A stretch of DNA of 38,706 nt from Lachnospiraceae bacterium (GTDB lineage: Bacteria; Bacillota; Clostridia; Lachnospirales; Lachnospiraceae): positions 1 through 38,706 of the forward strand of contig SVEN01000025.1 of the NCBI GenBank assembly GCA_015057365.1, in the 5' to 3' direction. Position 1 is the first letter of the stretch; each line of letters starts with the position of its first letter. This document shows, piece after piece, positions 1 to 9,842 of this stretch. The notes below the pieces were generated by a model that saw only the letters and a list, made by a program, of their open reading frames with translations, did no database searches and had not been told where the DNA came from. The position numbers were made by a program, and so were the translations under genes.

Positions 1-47
1 TTAGGGCTTGGTGGGAAAATGTTTTGCGGTTGGCGAACCATTTCGAT

Positions 48-118
48 GAGTCTTTAGACTCTTGCGCGGGAAAAAAGCCCTTATAGGGCTTGAGCAAACC
101 ACCGGCTAAGCCGGTGGT
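48..118. repeat. Cluster of three short hairpins
   Basis: Three inverted repeats follow each other: GAGTC/GACTC (48-61, loop TTTA), AAGCCC/GGGCTT (75-91, loop TTATA) and ACCACCGGC/GCCGGTGGT (98-118, loop TAA). The last is a perfect 9-bp stem only a few bases from the stop codon of the neighbouring gene. Subterminal hairpins of this sort are typical of IS200/IS605-type element ends, but no transposase is in view, so an element end is only an inference. A terminator role for part of the cluster is equally possible. Confidence 0.5.
69..91 (-). terminator. Rho-independent terminator after the CotH gene
   Basis: Read on the minus strand, the 6-bp AAGCCC/GGGCTT stem with a 5-nt loop is followed by a run of T (complement of the A-run at 71-76). 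It lies about 40 bases past the stop codon of the CotH-type gene, so it probably ends that transcript. Confidence 0.6.
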
Positions 119-126
119 GCTGATTG

Positions 127-2418
127 TTATTCCGCAATTTTAGTTAAAACCACGTTCTTTACCACAAAGTTGCCTTTTCCGTGGCCGTAGTTAAAGCAGA
201 GACGCCAGTCGGAGAAGGTTTCGCTGTCTACGGTGAACTCATACTCGTAGGAGGTCAGTTCCGGAGTCAGGGTAGAACCGGTCCAGAAACAGGTCGGGTA
301 TCCAAAGCCGTCATAACGGTTAAAGCCGATATCAAAGCTGGAAGAAACCGTACAGGAGGCCTCAAAGGTAAGGCGGTAAGTACAGCCTTCTTCTAACGTG
401 ATATCACAGGCCTGGGACTGAATATCCCAGATATTCCAGCAGGCTTGCGGGTTATCTACGTGGAAGGAATTATCTCCCGGGTCGGTATAAATGTCAGCAG
501 GTCCGTAGTAGTCCCAGTTTTCTACGGAAGCAACCATGTTACCGCCCGGTGTAACCGGCTCGGTTACGGTTTCCACACCGCAGAAGGTGTCCAAATAGCG
601 CTTGGCGTATTTCGGACGACGGGAGAAATACTCCTTAAACTGGTCTACCTCCCCTTCGTAGTTCCAAGCGGCCCAATCGAGACCGAAGCGGAAGAAGGTA
701 GCCTTGGTAGCTTCGCCGTAAGCGGTAACATAAGAATCTACTTTTTCGCTTACCACATCCGGGGCAAAGCAAGTTTCCGCAATGCGTAGATAGTTATCGT
801 AAAACAGTTGTCGGAATTCGTCATTTTTGCAGGCATTTCGCAAAATATCCGGATAGTTGAACTCACCGTCGCCAACAGACATTTTATTCAGCAAATCGTA
901 CTTATACTGGGTACTTTCGCTACCGTACAAGCCGGTGGAAAACTCGGTATCGTAAAGAATAAAGCGCCACTTACCGTCAGCCTTCGGAAGCTCCGGATTC
1001 ACGGTTTTTGAATGCCAGGCTTCCCAGTTGTTACTGCCTCCGTTGGCCCAGTCACTGTTGTTGATGTAGGTTTCTACGGTCATATAGTCCATAAAGCTTT
1101 GGATATCAAAGGAGTCACAGAACTTTTTGTAATTTTCTTCATCGGTCATATCAGCGGAAGCAGCCCATTGACAAAGATCACGGAACTCCGTCCAATCCTC
1201 GTCGGTACCTTCCTCAATACCGCCGTTTTTTATCACCGCAACATCCTCCTTCGGGATGCCGTAGCGAGCTTCGATATAGTCGCCGTCGGTCTTTTCGCGA
1301 ATCATATAAAAGCCCCAGAATTCGCCGTTTACAAATAAAATACAAGGCTCTGCCGCCATCATGTCACAGGCTAAATCGCTTGCCAGGTCGTGAATCAATG
1401 CATCACGGAAGTGGAGCTCCTGATAGTCGTTTCCGCCGTTTCGGAGAGTAACTTTATCAAACGCTTCGATTACTTTACCGTTTGCATCCGTTAGTTCGTC
1501 AAAGAAGGCGTAGCGCATCTTGCCGTCGCCGTATTCTTTTCGTGCATAAAGGCGGAAACTTTTCTGGGCATGGGCACGGGACCAGTTGCCGGAAATACGG
1601 GCGCCCACATCGGTGGAGTAGACGGCCTTACCGTTATCAAATACCTGGACGGAAACCGGGAACTCCGTTTCACGTCCGCTTGTGTTGTAGTTTGTGACGT
1701 TTAATACATCACCGGCATCGTACTGTACGAATTCGTCGCTTTTTTTCCACTCGTAATATTTTGAGCCGATCATGTAGGCACCGATATCTTCATGGAACAG
1801 ATAGTCGCTGTCGGTTACCATGGAGATAACCTTCATGGAAGAGTAATAAGCGGCTTCTTTGCCGATGAAATAGCTGTTGGTTGTTATCTCACCGAATTCA
1901 CCCTCTGGTGTTTTTACGACAGCACGCACGGTAAATCCTTTGTCTACATTAAACTGAGGAGGCGTGTAACCACCAAGGGAAATGTCTGTAATTGCACTGT
2001 ATACGTTCGGTTCCTCGGTATTATTGTAAAGGAAAATTCCTTTTGTGTATTCCGTGGCGGATGAGGAAAAACGCGGGTCGCTACCGTCTAAGGTGTAATA
2101 AATTGTGTTGCCGTCATCGGTGGACAGTTCCAGTAAAAAGGCCATGTCGTAAAATCCACCGTCTGCCGAAAACTCTGGTGCGGCTTTTTTTTCTTCCTCT
2201 TTTACGGGAGTATCGGTTTCCGTTCCCGGAGTCGGAGTCGGTGCATTCGGAGTAATGTCGTTTTTATCAGCAGCATCGGTTACCTCGCCCGTAGGTGTGT
2301 CGGAAGGAAGTACCGGCTTGGTACGGGAAGCATCGCAGGCGCCGAACGGCAATAAAAGGGTGGACGCAGCCAGTACAAAAAAGAGTGGTCGGGGACCGAA
2401 ATGAGTTCTTTTAGGCAT
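127..2418 (-). CDS. CotH-kinase-family secreted lipoprotein with carbohydrate-binding-like C-terminus
   Basis: Likely an extracellular lipoprotein of the CotH family, whose members include spore-coat protein kinases and cellulosome-associated surface proteins. The ATG at 2418 (763 aa) is preferred over an upstream in-frame start because AGAAAGGA lies just before it. The hydrophobic segment at residues 11-27 ends in FGAC, a loose lipobox with Cys28. Then come a Thr/Pro-rich linker (31-80), a chitobiase/HEX C-terminal-like module with YYTLDGSDP (107-115), the CotH region (about 195-610) with RISGNWS, YMIREKTDGDY and ILYDTEFS, and a C-terminal beta-rich module (about 630-763) resembling CBM4/9. 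Kinase activity versus plain polysaccharide attachment cannot be decided here. It is monocistronic with its own promoter and terminator. Confidence 0.85.
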   Translation of the reverse strand: MPKRTHFGPRPLFFVLAASTLLLPFGACDASRTKPVLPSDTPTGEVTDAADKNDITPNAPTPTPGTETDTPVKEEEKKAAPEFSADGGFYDMAFLLELSTDDGNTIYYTLDGSDPRFSSSATEYTKGIFLYNNTEEPNVYSAITDISLGGYTPPQFNVDKGFTVRAVVKTPEGEFGEITTNSYFIGKEAAYYSSMKVISMVTDSDYLFHEDIGAYMIGSKYYEWKKSDEFVQYDAGDVLNVTNYNTSGRETEFPVSVQVFDNGKAVYSTDVGARISGNWSRAHAQKSFRLYARKEYGDGKMRYAFFDELTDANGKVIEAFDKVTLRNGGNDYQELHFRDALIHDLASDLACDMMAAEPCILFVNGEFWGFYMIREKTDGDYIEARYGIPKEDVAVIKNGGIEEGTDEDWTEFRDLCQWAASADMTDEENYKKFCDSFDIQSFMDYMTVETYINNSDWANGGSNNWEAWHSKTVNPELPKADGKWRFILYDTEFSTGLYGSESTQYKYDLLNKMSVGDGEFNYPDILRNACKNDEFRQLFYDNYLRIAETCFAPDVVSEKVDSYVTAYGEATKATFFRFGLDWAAWNYEGEVDQFKEYFSRRPKYAKRYLDTFCGVETVTEPVTPGGNMVASVENWDYYGPADIYTDPGDNSFHVDNPQACWNIWDIQSQACDITLEEGCTYRLTFEASCTVSSSFDIGFNRYDGFGYPTCFWTGSTLTPELTSYEYEFTVDSETFSDWRLCFNYGHGKGNFVVKNVVLTKIAE

Positions 2419-2457
2419 GATAAGGGGGTCCTTTCTGAATGTGAGATTAATAGCTTT

Positions 2458-2486
2458 ATTATAACATAAAAGAGATGTAAAGTAAA
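2458..2486 (-). promoter_or_regulatory. Sigma-A promoter of the CotH-type gene
   Basis: On the minus strand: TTTACT (2481-2486), 17 bp, then TATAAT (2458-2463), with a TG extension (TGTTATAAT). It starts a short leader before the ATG at 2418. Confidence 0.6.
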
Positions 2487-2492
2487 ACAATA

Positions 2493-2531
2493 CAGAAAAA
2501 ATCAGCCAGGATGTCAGGCTGATTTTTTCTG
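2493..2531 (-). terminator. Bidirectional terminator downstream of the DUF853 ATPase gene
   Basis: CAGAAAAAATCAGCC (2493-2507) and its exact complement (2517-2531) make a 15-bp stem with a 9-nt loop. The stem base is A-run/T-run, so it can terminate in both directions. It separates the ATPase gene from the CotH-type gene. Confidence 0.85.
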
Positions 2532-2540
2532 CAATTCTAT

Positions 2541-4100
2541 TTATTTTGAGTTTCCGAAAATACCGCGGATAATGGAATTCCCGATTTGTCTGCCGATGGC
2601 GCCGAAGGCACTGGAGGTGGCGCGACCGATGGTTTTATTAAACAGCTTCTCGGCGGCTTTTTCCTTTTTCTTCTGCTTTGCGGCTTCTTGCTTTTCTTTC
2701 TGTTTCAATGCAAAGGCTTCTTCTTTTGCCTTCTGTTTTGCGGCAGCTGCCTCTTCCTTTGCCTGTTGCTTTGCAGCGGCGGCTTCTTCCTTGGCACGCT
2801 GTTCTGCGGCAGCCTCTTCCGCATCCTGTGCGGTTAATACTTCGTACGCGGAGCGGTTGTCTACCGGGATACCGTACTTTTCATCCAATGGGCTCCTTGT
2901 AATGACCGCGTTACGGGTGAAGGAATCCACCGGGCCCATAAGGCTCTGCGGAGGAAGGATGAAGGTGCGTTCCACCATCGTCGGAATGCCCTTTTCATCA
3001 AGGAAGGATACCAACGCTTCGCCTACACCAAGCTCCATAATGGCTTCCGAGGTGTCAAAGGCCGGGTTCTGGCGGAAGGTTTGTGCTGCGGTGCGAACAG
3101 CCTTTTGCTCTGCAGGCGTATAAGCACGGAGTGCATGTTGTACACGGTTACCTAATTGTGCCAACACTTCGTCCGGGATATCACTCGGGCTTTGGGAGAT
3201 AAAGTAGACGCCCACGCCTTTGGAACGGATGAGCTTTACCACCTGTTCGATTTTTTGGTTCAAGGTCTTCGGCATGTCACGGAAGAGAAGATGGGCCTCG
3301 TCAAAGAAGAACACCAGCTTCGGCTTGTCCGCATCGCCGACTTCCGGAAGCTTTTCAAAAAGCTCCGTCAGCATCCATAGTAAAAAGGTTGCGTAAAGAA
3401 GCGGAGATTGTACCAACTCCGTGCTGTCTAAAATGTTAATCATTCCTTTGCCGGACTCGTCGGTGGTAATCCAGTCCGTAAAGTCGAGTGCCGGCTCTCC
3501 GAAGAATAAATCGCCGCCCTGACTTTCCAGTGCCAGCAGGGAACGCTGGATAGCACCGGCACTTTGCGGGCTGACATTACCGTAGGACAGAGTATATTCC
3601 TCGCGATGTTCGGTAACGTAGGCCAACATCGCCTTTAAGTCCTTCAAATCAATGAGTAACAGGCCGTTGTCATCCGCAACCCGGAATACGATATTTAACA
3701 CACCCTCTTGTACCGCAGTAAGGCCCAGTAAGCGGGAGAGAAGAATCGGTCCCATCTCGGACACCGTGGTACGCACCGGATGGCCGTTTTTTCCGAAAAT
3801 ATCAAAAAAACGAGTTGGGAAAGAGGTATAGCTCCAGTCGTCGATACCGAACTTTGCGATTCGCTTGGACATATCCTCACTTTCCTTACCCGGTGCACAC
3901 ATGCCGGACAAGTCGCCTTTAATATCCGCAAGAAATACCGGAACTCCGAGAGAAGAGAAGGACTCCGCCAGTACCTTTAAGGTAATGGTCTTACCGGTAC
4001 CGGTGGCACCTGCGATAAGACCGTGGCGGTTACCCATACTCGGGTATAAAAACTGTAAGTTGTTATTCTTTGCAATCCAGATTTTTCCGTCTTTTATCAT
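2541..4100 (-). CDS. HerA-like helicase/ATPase, DUF853 (YjgR) family
   Basis: Cytoplasmic P-loop ATPase of the HerA/FtsK superfamily, DUF853 branch (E. coli YjgR); the cellular role of the family is poorly defined. Walker A is GATGTGKT (residues 31-38), Walker B is [10 protein letters not shown] (261-270), and [13 protein letters not shown] (299-311) matches the sensor/arginine region. The last 95 residues are an Ala/Lys/Glu-rich predicted coiled coil (about 428-490) followed by a Gly/Ile-rich tail. 519 aa is near the family's usual length. AAAGGAG precedes the ATG. It is flanked by terminators on both sides, so it is monocistronic. The low-complexity coil produces long spurious ORFs on the opposite strand. 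Confidence 0.9.
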   Translation of the reverse strand: MIKDGKIWIAKNNNLQFLYPSMGNRHGLIAGATGTGKTITLKVLAESFSSLGVPVFLADIKGDLSGMCAPGKESEDMSKRIAKFGIDDWSYTSFPTRFFDIFGKNGHPVRTTVSEMGPILLSRLLGLTAVQEGVLNIVFRVADDNGLLLIDLKDLKAMLAYVTEHREEYTLSYGNVSPQSAGAIQRSLLALESQGGDLFFGEPALDFTDWITTDESGKGMINILDSTELVQSPLLYATFLLWMLTELFEKLPEVGDADKPKLVFFFDEAHLLFRDMPKTLNQKIEQVVKLIRSKGVGVYFISQSPSDIPDEVLAQLGNRVQHALRAYTPAEQKAVRTAAQTFRQNPAFDTSEAIMELGVGEALVSFLDEKGIPTMVERTFILPPQSLMGPVDSFTRNAVITRSPLDEKYGIPVDNRSAYEVLTAQDAEEAAAEQRAKEEAAAAKQQAKEEAAAAKQKAKEEAFALKQKEKQEAAKQKKKEKAAEKLFNKTIGRATSSAFGAIGRQIGNSIIRGIFGNSK

Positions 4101-4152
4101 GTTCAGCCACTCCTTTTCTATGATACAATGGAAGATTTTATTTTTTGTGCAG

Positions 4153-4187
4153 AAAAAGCAGAAGCAACGAGGTGTTACTTCTGCTTT
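4153..4187 (-). terminator. Terminator after the acyl-CoA synthetase gene
   Basis: A 14-bp stem, AAAGCAGAAGCAAC (4155-4168) with GTTACTTCTGCTTT (4174-4187), has one wobble and a 5-nt loop. On the minus strand it is followed by five T. It lies 16 bases beyond the stop of the acyl-CoA synthetase gene. Confidence 0.8.
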
Positions 4188-4202
4188 GTTTTATGAAAGA
4201 AA

Positions 4203-5837
4203 TTAACCTTGATTCTGTGCAGCGACTAAGCCCTTGCCGCCGTACATCTCGCGAAGCTTCGGCTTCTCGATTTTGCCGGTAGGGTTACGCGGAACATCCG
4301 CAAAAATAACGGTATGCGGGCGCTTGTAACGCGGCAACGCATGACAGAAGGTGTTTACGTCCTCTTCCGTCAATGTGCAACCCGGCTTTACTTCGATGAT
4401 GGCACCGGTGATTTCGCCGAGACGCTTGTCCGGAAGACCGATAACCGCCACGTCCTTAATGGAGTCGTGCTTACGGAGGAAGTCTTCAATCTGTACCGGG
4501 TAAATATTTTCACCGCCGCTGATAATAACGTCCTTCTTACGGTCAACCAGGAAGATGAAACCGTCCTCGTCCTGCATTGCCATATCGCCGGTAAAGAGCC
4601 AGCCGTCCGCCAACACTTCACTGGTTGCTTTTTCATCTTTATAATAGCAGGTCATAACACCCGGGCCTTTTACGGCCAGTTCGCCCACTTCACCCTGTGG
4701 GACGGTGTTACGATGCTCGTCTACAATCTTTGTTTCCCAGCCATAGCCCGGAATGCCGATGGCGCCGACTTTGTGGATATTGTCCATGCCAAGGTGTACG
4801 CAACCCGGTCCGATGGACTCGGAGAGACCGTAGTTGGTGTCGTACTTGTGGTTCGGGAACAGCTTCTTCCAGCGGGTAATAAGACTCGGCGGAACCGGCT
4901 GTGCACCGATGTGCATGAGACGCCACTGGTCAAGTTCGTAATCGGAAAGGTTTACATCGCCTCTGTCGATGGCATCTAAAATATCCTGTGCCCACGGAAC
5001 CAAAAGCCATACGATAGTACAGTGCTCCTTGGAAGCGGCATCTAATATGAACTCCGGCTTCGTTCCTTTTAAAAGAACGGCCTTACCGCCTACTAAAAAG
5101 CTACCGAACCAGTGCATTTTTGCGCCGGTATGATATAACGGCGGAATACACAAAAATACATCGTCATGGGTGGTCTCATGATGATTCTGCTCTACGAGAC
5201 AGGAGTGCATGAGACTGCGGTGTTTATGTAAGATTGCCTTCGGAAAACCGGTGGTACCGGAGGAAAAATAAATTGCGGCATCATCATCGTCCGTCAGAGT
5301 AATGTCCGGAGATAAACTGGAGCAGTCTGCGGTAAGCGTGGTGTAGTCCTCCGCAAAGGTCGGGCAGTTGTCACCGACATAGATGAGCAGACGGTTCTTG
5401 CTTAAGGTATCTGCGATTTCTTCCACACGGCCGATAAACTCCGGACCGAACACTAAAATATCCACATCCGCCAGACCGACGCAATAGTCGATTTCATCGG
5501 AGGAATAGCGGAAGTTAAGCGGTACCGCCAAAGCACCGGTCTTTAAAATGCCGAAGTAAATCGGTAACCATTCCAGACAGTTCATGAGCAAGATCGCAAC
5601 CTTGTCTCCCTTCTTAACGCCGCGGGAGAGTAAGAAATTGGCGAAACGGTTTGCTTTTTCGTTAAAAACGTTCCAGGTGATTTCGCGACGATAGTAGCTG
5701 CTTTTTGTCGGCTCCATCAGTTCATATTCTTTCCAGGTGATACGACGGGTCTCCGGAAGCTGCGGGTTAATCTCTACCAGACAGATTTCGTTTCCGTACA
5801 TCTCACAGTTCTTTTCCAAAATGTTTGTAATCGGCAT
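4203..5837 (-). CDS. AMP-dependent acyl/aryl-CoA synthetase
   Basis: Member of the adenylate-forming (ANL) superfamily: it activates a carboxylic acid to an acyl-AMP and then a CoA thioester. The ATG at 5837 (544 aa) is chosen over a TTG at 5852 because that TTG overlaps the GAGGAAC Shine-Dalgarno sequence. Motifs: SSGTTGFPK (about 192-200, phosphate-binding loop), YGLSE (336-340), TGD (416-418), the hinge and A8 region VDRKKDVIISGGENIYP (about 431-447) and the catalytic Lys of NPTGK (522). The substrate cannot be read from sequence. It is divergent from the iorAB-paaK operon, which makes an aryl-acid or other Stickland-derived acid a reasonable inference. Own promoter and terminator. Confidence 0.88.
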   Translation of the reverse strand: MPITNILEKNCEMYGNEICLVEINPQLPETRRITWKEYELMEPTKSSYYRREITWNVFNEKANRFANFLLSRGVKKGDKVAILLMNCLEWLPIYFGILKTGALAVPLNFRYSSDEIDYCVGLADVDILVFGPEFIGRVEEIADTLSKNRLLIYVGDNCPTFAEDYTTLTADCSSLSPDITLTDDDDAAIYFSSGTTGFPKAILHKHRSLMHSCLVEQNHHETTHDDVFLCIPPLYHTGAKMHWFGSFLVGGKAVLLKGTKPEFILDAASKEHCTIVWLLVPWAQDILDAIDRGDVNLSDYELDQWRLMHIGAQPVPPSLITRWKKLFPNHKYDTNYGLSESIGPGCVHLGMDNIHKVGAIGIPGYGWETKIVDEHRNTVPQGEVGELAVKGPGVMTCYYKDEKATSEVLADGWLFTGDMAMQDEDGFIFLVDRKKDVIISGGENIYPVQIEDFLRKHDSIKDVAVIGLPDKRLGEITGAIIEVKPGCTLTEEDVNTFCHALPRYKRPHTVIFADVPRNPTGKIEKPKLREMYGGKGLVAAQNQG

Positions 5838-5921
5838 ATTTTTGTTCCTCAAATCTTAAATAGTGTAGGGAAAGTAAAAAGGTACCGGGATAATGGACAC
5901 TTTTTCGCTTTCCACTAATAA

Positions 5922-5950
5922 AGTATAAGGGAAAGAAAGAAAAAAGTCAA
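5922..5950 (-). promoter_or_regulatory. Sigma-A promoter of the acyl-CoA synthetase gene
   Basis: On the minus strand: TTGACT (5945-5950), 17 bp, TATACT (5922-5927). The leader to the ATG is roughly 80 bases. The divergent iorA start lies about 190 bp away. Confidence 0.7.
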
Positions 5951-6054
5951 TGGGAAGTTATATATAATTTTATTCCATCGACGAATTTGCGTATTAAAGC
6001 GTTATATTGTTAAAGAAAAAACGCAATTTAGGGCTTTTCTATTGATGAAAAATG

Positions 6055-6063
6055 TGATAAAAT
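6055..6063 (+). promoter_or_regulatory. Extended -10 promoter of the iorAB operon
   Basis: TGATAAAAT is an extended -10 element about 75 bases upstream of iorA. The hexamer 17 bp upstream (TTTTCT, 6035-6040) is a poor -35, so the TG extension probably carries recognition. The rest of 5853-6136 is AT-rich and holds only the two divergent promoters that I can see. Confidence 0.45.
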
Positions 6064-6136
6064 ATACGTTGGATTATTATTCAACAAGAGAAAAGGCTTT
6101 GGAAAAAGGTCGAAATAAAAGAAAGGATACATAATT

Positions 6137-7873
6137 ATGGCAAAGAAGATTATGCTCGGTAACGAGGCCATTGCCCGCGGTGCTTACGAAGCAGGCGTAA
6201 AGGTATCGGCTGCGTATCCGGGAACTCCGAGTACGGAGATCAGCGAAAATATTGTGCAGTATAAGGAGATTTATTCCGAGTGGTCACCGAATGAGAAGGT
6301 GGCGGCAGAGGTGGCAATCGGTGCGGCAATTTCCGGTGTGCGTGCCATGTTCTCCATGAAGCACGTGGGTGTTAATGTAGCAAGTGACCCGCTTTATACC
6401 ATTTCTTACGGCGGTGTAAACGGCGGTTTGGTTTTAGTGGCAGCAGACGATCCGGGGCTTTACAGTTCCCAGAACGAGCAGGATACCCGTATGGTAGGCA
6501 GAGCGGCACAGGTGCCGGTATTGGAGCCGTCCGACAGCCAGGAAGCAAAGGATTTTGTTAAGCTTGCATTCGAACTGAGTGAGCAGTATGACACCCCGAT
6601 GATTGTACGTACTACCACCCGTCTGGCGCATTCCCAGGGCTTGGTTGAGCTTTGTGACCGTGAAGAGGTTGCGGATAAGCCGTACGAGAGAAACGTGGCA
6701 AAGTTCGTTATGATGCCGGGAATGGCAAAGCAGAGACATATTTACGTAGAACAGCGTTTAAAGAAGATGGCAGAGGATGCTTGCAGCCTTTCCATCAATA
6801 AGGCAGAGTACAACAATACTTCCATCGGTTTCATTACCAGCGGTATTCCGTACCAGTATGTAAAGGAAGCCTGTCCGAATGCTTCCGTGTTAAAGCTGGG
6901 TATGGTACACCCGCTTCCGCGTAAGCTCATTGAGGAGTTCGCTTCCAAGGTAGATAAGCTCTATATTTTCGAGGAATTGGAACCGGTGATCGAGGAGCAG
7001 GTAAAGTCCTGGGGCATCAAGTGCATCGGTAAGGAAATCTTTACCGTACAGGGCGAGTACAGCGCAAACATGCTTCGTAAGGCAGTGCTCGGCGAGACCG
7101 CTGAGCTTAAGGCTCCGGCACAGGTACCGGCAAGACCGCCGATTCTTTGTCCGGGATGTCCGCACAGAAGCGTTTATTCCGTATTGAACAAGCTTAAGAT
7201 TCATGCGGCAGGCGATATCGGATGTTATACCCTCGGTGCAGTGGCTCCGCTTAACGTAGTAGATACTACCGTATGTATGGGTGCAAGTATTTCTACCCTG
7301 CACGGTATGGAAAAGGCAAAGGGTAAGGAGTACATCAAGAACTGGGTTGCCGTAATCGGTGATTCTACCTTCATGCACACCGGTGTAAATTCTTTGATTA
7401 ACATGGTATACAACAAGGGTACCGGTACGGTTATGATTTTAGATAACTCCACCACCGGTATGACCGGTCATCAGGACCATGCGGCTACCGGTAAGACCTT
7501 AATGGGTGAGACCACCAAGGCTGTAAACTTAGTACAGTTCTGTAAGGCTATCGGCATTGAGCATGTGGTAGAGGTAAATGCCTTCGATACCGCAGAGCTT
7601 GAGCGTATCATCAAGGAAGAGACCGCAAGAGACGATGTTTCCGTCATCATTACCAAGTCTCCGTGCGTATTGTTAAAGGGCAATGTATTCCCGGATGTTT
7701 GTGTTCCGGACAGCGATAAGTGTAAGAAGTGCGGCATGTGCTTAAGACCGGGATGCCCGGCGCTGACCAAGAATGCGGACGGTACCATCGCTATTGATGC
7801 AACCATGTGTAACGGCTGCGGACTTTGCATGCAGCTTTGTAAGTTTGATGCAATTGAGAAGAAGGCAAGATAA
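6137..7873 (+). CDS. iorA: Indolepyruvate:ferredoxin oxidoreductase, alpha subunit
   Basis: Catalytic subunit of the two-subunit oxygen-sensitive enzyme that oxidatively decarboxylates aryl-pyruvates (from Trp, Phe, Tyr) to aryl-acetyl-CoA, reducing ferredoxin. At 578 aa it fits the family. The N-terminal pyrimidine-binding domain starts with AAYPGTPSTEISENI (25-39). CPGCPHR (338-344) is the family signature. The thiamine diphosphate/Mg site is GDSTFMHTG (408-416) with LDNSTTGMTG (435-444). The C-terminus is a 2[4Fe-4S] ferredoxin domain with Cys529/532/535/540 and Cys558/561/564/568. AAAGGA precedes the ATG. It is the first gene of an operon, 13 bases from iorB. All cofactor ligands are intact. 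Confidence 0.96.
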   Translation: MAKKIMLGNEAIARGAYEAGVKVSAAYPGTPSTEISENIVQYKEIYSEWSPNEKVAAEVAIGAAISGVRAMFSMKHVGVNVASDPLYTISYGGVNGGLVLVAADDPGLYSSQNEQDTRMVGRAAQVPVLEPSDSQEAKDFVKLAFELSEQYDTPMIVRTTTRLAHSQGLVELCDREEVADKPYERNVAKFVMMPGMAKQRHIYVEQRLKKMAEDACSLSINKAEYNNTSIGFITSGIPYQYVKEACPNASVLKLGMVHPLPRKLIEEFASKVDKLYIFEELEPVIEEQVKSWGIKCIGKEIFTVQGEYSANMLRKAVLGETAELKAPAQVPARPPILCPGCPHRSVYSVLNKLKIHAAGDIGCYTLGAVAPLNVVDTTVCMGASISTLHGMEKAKGKEYIKNWVAVIGDSTFMHTGVNSLINMVYNKGTGTVMILDNSTTGMTGHQDHAATGKTLMGETTKAVNLVQFCKAIGIEHVVEVNAFDTAELERIIKEETARDDVSVIITKSPCVLLKGNVFPDVCVPDSDKCKKCGMCLRPGCPALTKNADGTIAIDATMCNGCGLCMQLCKFDAIEKKAR

Positions 7874-7886
7874 GGAGGAGAAGACT

Positions 7887-8456
7887 ATGACCACTAGAAA
7901 TATTATGATTGTCGGTGTGGGCGGTCAGGGTACCCTGCTTACCAGCCGTATTTTAGGAAATATTACCGTAGAGGCAGGCTTTGACGTAAAGCTTTCCGAG
8001 GTACACGGTATGGCACAGAGAGGCGGAAGCGTAGTTACCTTCGTTCGTTACGGCGAGAAGGTTGCGGAGCCGATTGTGGAAGAGGGACAGGCAGACGTTC
8101 TTATCGCATTTGAGCGTTTGGAGGCTCTTCGTTACGCACACTTCTTAAAGAAGGACGGTGCTATGGTTATCAATGACCGTCGTATTGAGCCGATTACCGT
8201 TGTAACCGGTGCGGCACAGTATCCGGAAAACATTATTGAGGATTTAGCGAAGGAGCATCAGGTGTATTCCGTTGATGCACAGGAAGAAGCGTTAAAGCTG
8301 GGTAATTCCAAGGTGTTTAACGTAATCGTTCTCGGTGTTGCCGCAAAGCATATGGACTTTACGAAGGAGCAGTGGCTTAACGCAATCGAAGCTACCGTAC
8401 CGCCGAAGACTGTAGAGTTAAATAAAAAAGCATTTCTCGTAGGTTACGAAATGTAA
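7887..8456 (+). CDS. iorB: Indolepyruvate:ferredoxin oxidoreductase, beta subunit
   Basis: Gamma-type 2-oxoacid:acceptor oxidoreductase domain (189 aa), the partner of IorA. The start is the ATG at 7887, directly after AAGGAGGAG. A longer frame opening inside iorA would add unrelated residues. The N-terminus has the glycine-rich [15 protein letters not shown] motif, followed by [12 protein letters not shown], both hallmarks of the family. It lies 13 bases after iorA and is certainly cotranscribed. Confidence 0.95.
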   Translation: MTTRNIMIVGVGGQGTLLTSRILGNITVEAGFDVKLSEVHGMAQRGGSVVTFVRYGEKVAEPIVEEGQADVLIAFERLEALRYAHFLKKDGAMVINDRRIEPITVVTGAAQYPENIIEDLAKEHQVYSVDAQEEALKLGNSKVFNVIVLGVAAKHMDFTKEQWLNAIEATVPPKTVELNKKAFLVGYEM

Positions 8457-8506
8457 TAAGTTTTAATAATCTTTTAAATCGCAGAGTACTGCGGAAGGAG
8501 AAGCCA

Positions 8507-9805
8507 ATGATTTGGAATGAAGCAAAAGAATGTATGAGCAGAGATGAGATTCATCATCTGCAGGGAAAGCGTCTTGTTAAGACGGTAAATCACGTCTACC
8601 ACAATGTAGAGTTTTACCGAAAGAAGATGCAGGCGGTAGGTTTGGAACCGGGAGATATCCAGTCTGCGGACGATATCACGAAGCTTCCGTACACGACGAA
8701 GGATGATTTACGTGATACCTATCCGTTCGGTTTGTTTGCTGTTCCGATGTCTGAAATCGTAAGAGTTCATGCCTCCAGCGGAACCACCGGTAAGGCTACG
8801 GTAGTAGGTTATACCAGACGTGATATCGACGTATGGTCCGAGTGTGTGGCAAGAGCATTTACTATGGCAGGACTGACCAAGGATGATATTATTCAGGTTG
8901 CCTACGGTTACGGTTTGTTTACCGGCGGTCTCGGTGCACATTACGGCGCAGAGAACTTAGGAGCAACGGTAGTTCCGATGTCTACCGGTAATACAAAGAA
9001 GTTGATTACCATGATGAAGGATTTCGGTGCTACTGCATTGGCTTGTACACCGTCTTATCTTATGCATATTGCGGAGACGCTGGAAGAGCAGGGAGATATT
9101 CCGAACATTAAGTTAAAGGCTGCCATCTGCGGTGCGGAGCCGTGGACCGAAAATATGCGTAAGCAGATTGAAGAAAAGCTTCACATCCATGCTCATGATA
9201 TTTACGGTTTGTCCGAGGTTATGGGACCGGGTGTTGCCTGTGACTGTATTTATCATAAGGGACTTCACGTATATGAGGACCACTTCCTTCCGGAAATCGT
9301 CAGCTCCGAAACGTTGCTTCCGGTACCGGAGGGTGAGACCGGCGAGCTTGTATTTACCACTCTTACCAAGGAAGGTATTCCGTTAATCCGTTACCGTACC
9401 AAGGATTTAACCAGCATCTCCTACGACAAGTGTGAATGCGGAAGAACCTTGGCACGTATCAGTCGTTTCAAGGGACGTTCCGATGATATGTTAATTATCC
9501 GCGGAGTAAACGTATTCCCGTCTCAGATTGAAGCTGCACTTCTGGAAATGTCCGGTACCACACCGAACTATTTCATGATTGTGGACCGTGTAAACAATCT
9601 GGATACCTTAGAGGTGCAGGTAGAAGTAGAGGAGCGTTTCTTCTCCGATGAAATTAAGGAGCTGGAGCGCCTGAACAAGCAGATTGTACATACCATTCAG
9701 CAGGCCATCGGTCTGGCGGTAAAGGTTACTCTTGTTGAGCCGAAGACCTTGGAGAGAAGTATGGGTAAGGCGGTTCGCGTACTGGATAAGAGAAAGTTGG
9801 TTTAG
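8507..9805 (+). CDS. paaK: Phenylacetate-CoA ligase (PaaK family)
   Basis: Adenylate-forming ligase joining phenylacetate or another aryl-acetate to CoA. In the reverse direction it could conserve energy from the aryl-acetyl-CoA made by IorAB. At 432 aa it is typical PaaK length. Visible motifs are [16 protein letters not shown] (about 84-99, ATP loop), [10 protein letters not shown] (about 239-248) and the PaaK-type C-terminal CECGR...[19 protein letters not shown] region (about 310-345). GCGGAAGGAG precedes the ATG. It is third in the iorAB operon. Established knowledge: PaaK homologues next to iorAB occur in anaerobic archaea and clostridia. The direction of the reaction here is inference. 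Confidence 0.92.
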   Translation: MIWNEAKECMSRDEIHHLQGKRLVKTVNHVYHNVEFYRKKMQAVGLEPGDIQSADDITKLPYTTKDDLRDTYPFGLFAVPMSEIVRVHASSGTTGKATVVGYTRRDIDVWSECVARAFTMAGLTKDDIIQVAYGYGLFTGGLGAHYGAENLGATVVPMSTGNTKKLITMMKDFGATALACTPSYLMHIAETLEEQGDIPNIKLKAAICGAEPWTENMRKQIEEKLHIHAHDIYGLSEVMGPGVACDCIYHKGLHVYEDHFLPEIVSSETLLPVPEGETGELVFTTLTKEGIPLIRYRTKDLTSISYDKCECGRTLARISRFKGRSDDMLIIRGVNVFPSQIEAALLEMSGTTPNYFMIVDRVNNLDTLEVQVEVEERFFSDEIKELERLNKQIVHTIQQAIGLAVKVTLVEPKTLERSMGKAVRVLDKRKLV

Positions 9806-9842
9806 GTGAGGGCTGCCCAAGCGGCAGGGAAAGGAGACGCAT

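Noticed and set aside
2572-3123. Long open frames on the plus strand opposite the DUF853 ATPase coil
   Set aside because: They are low-complexity reflections of the Ala/Lys/Glu repeat coding on the minus strand; they lack ribosome binding sites and domain content.
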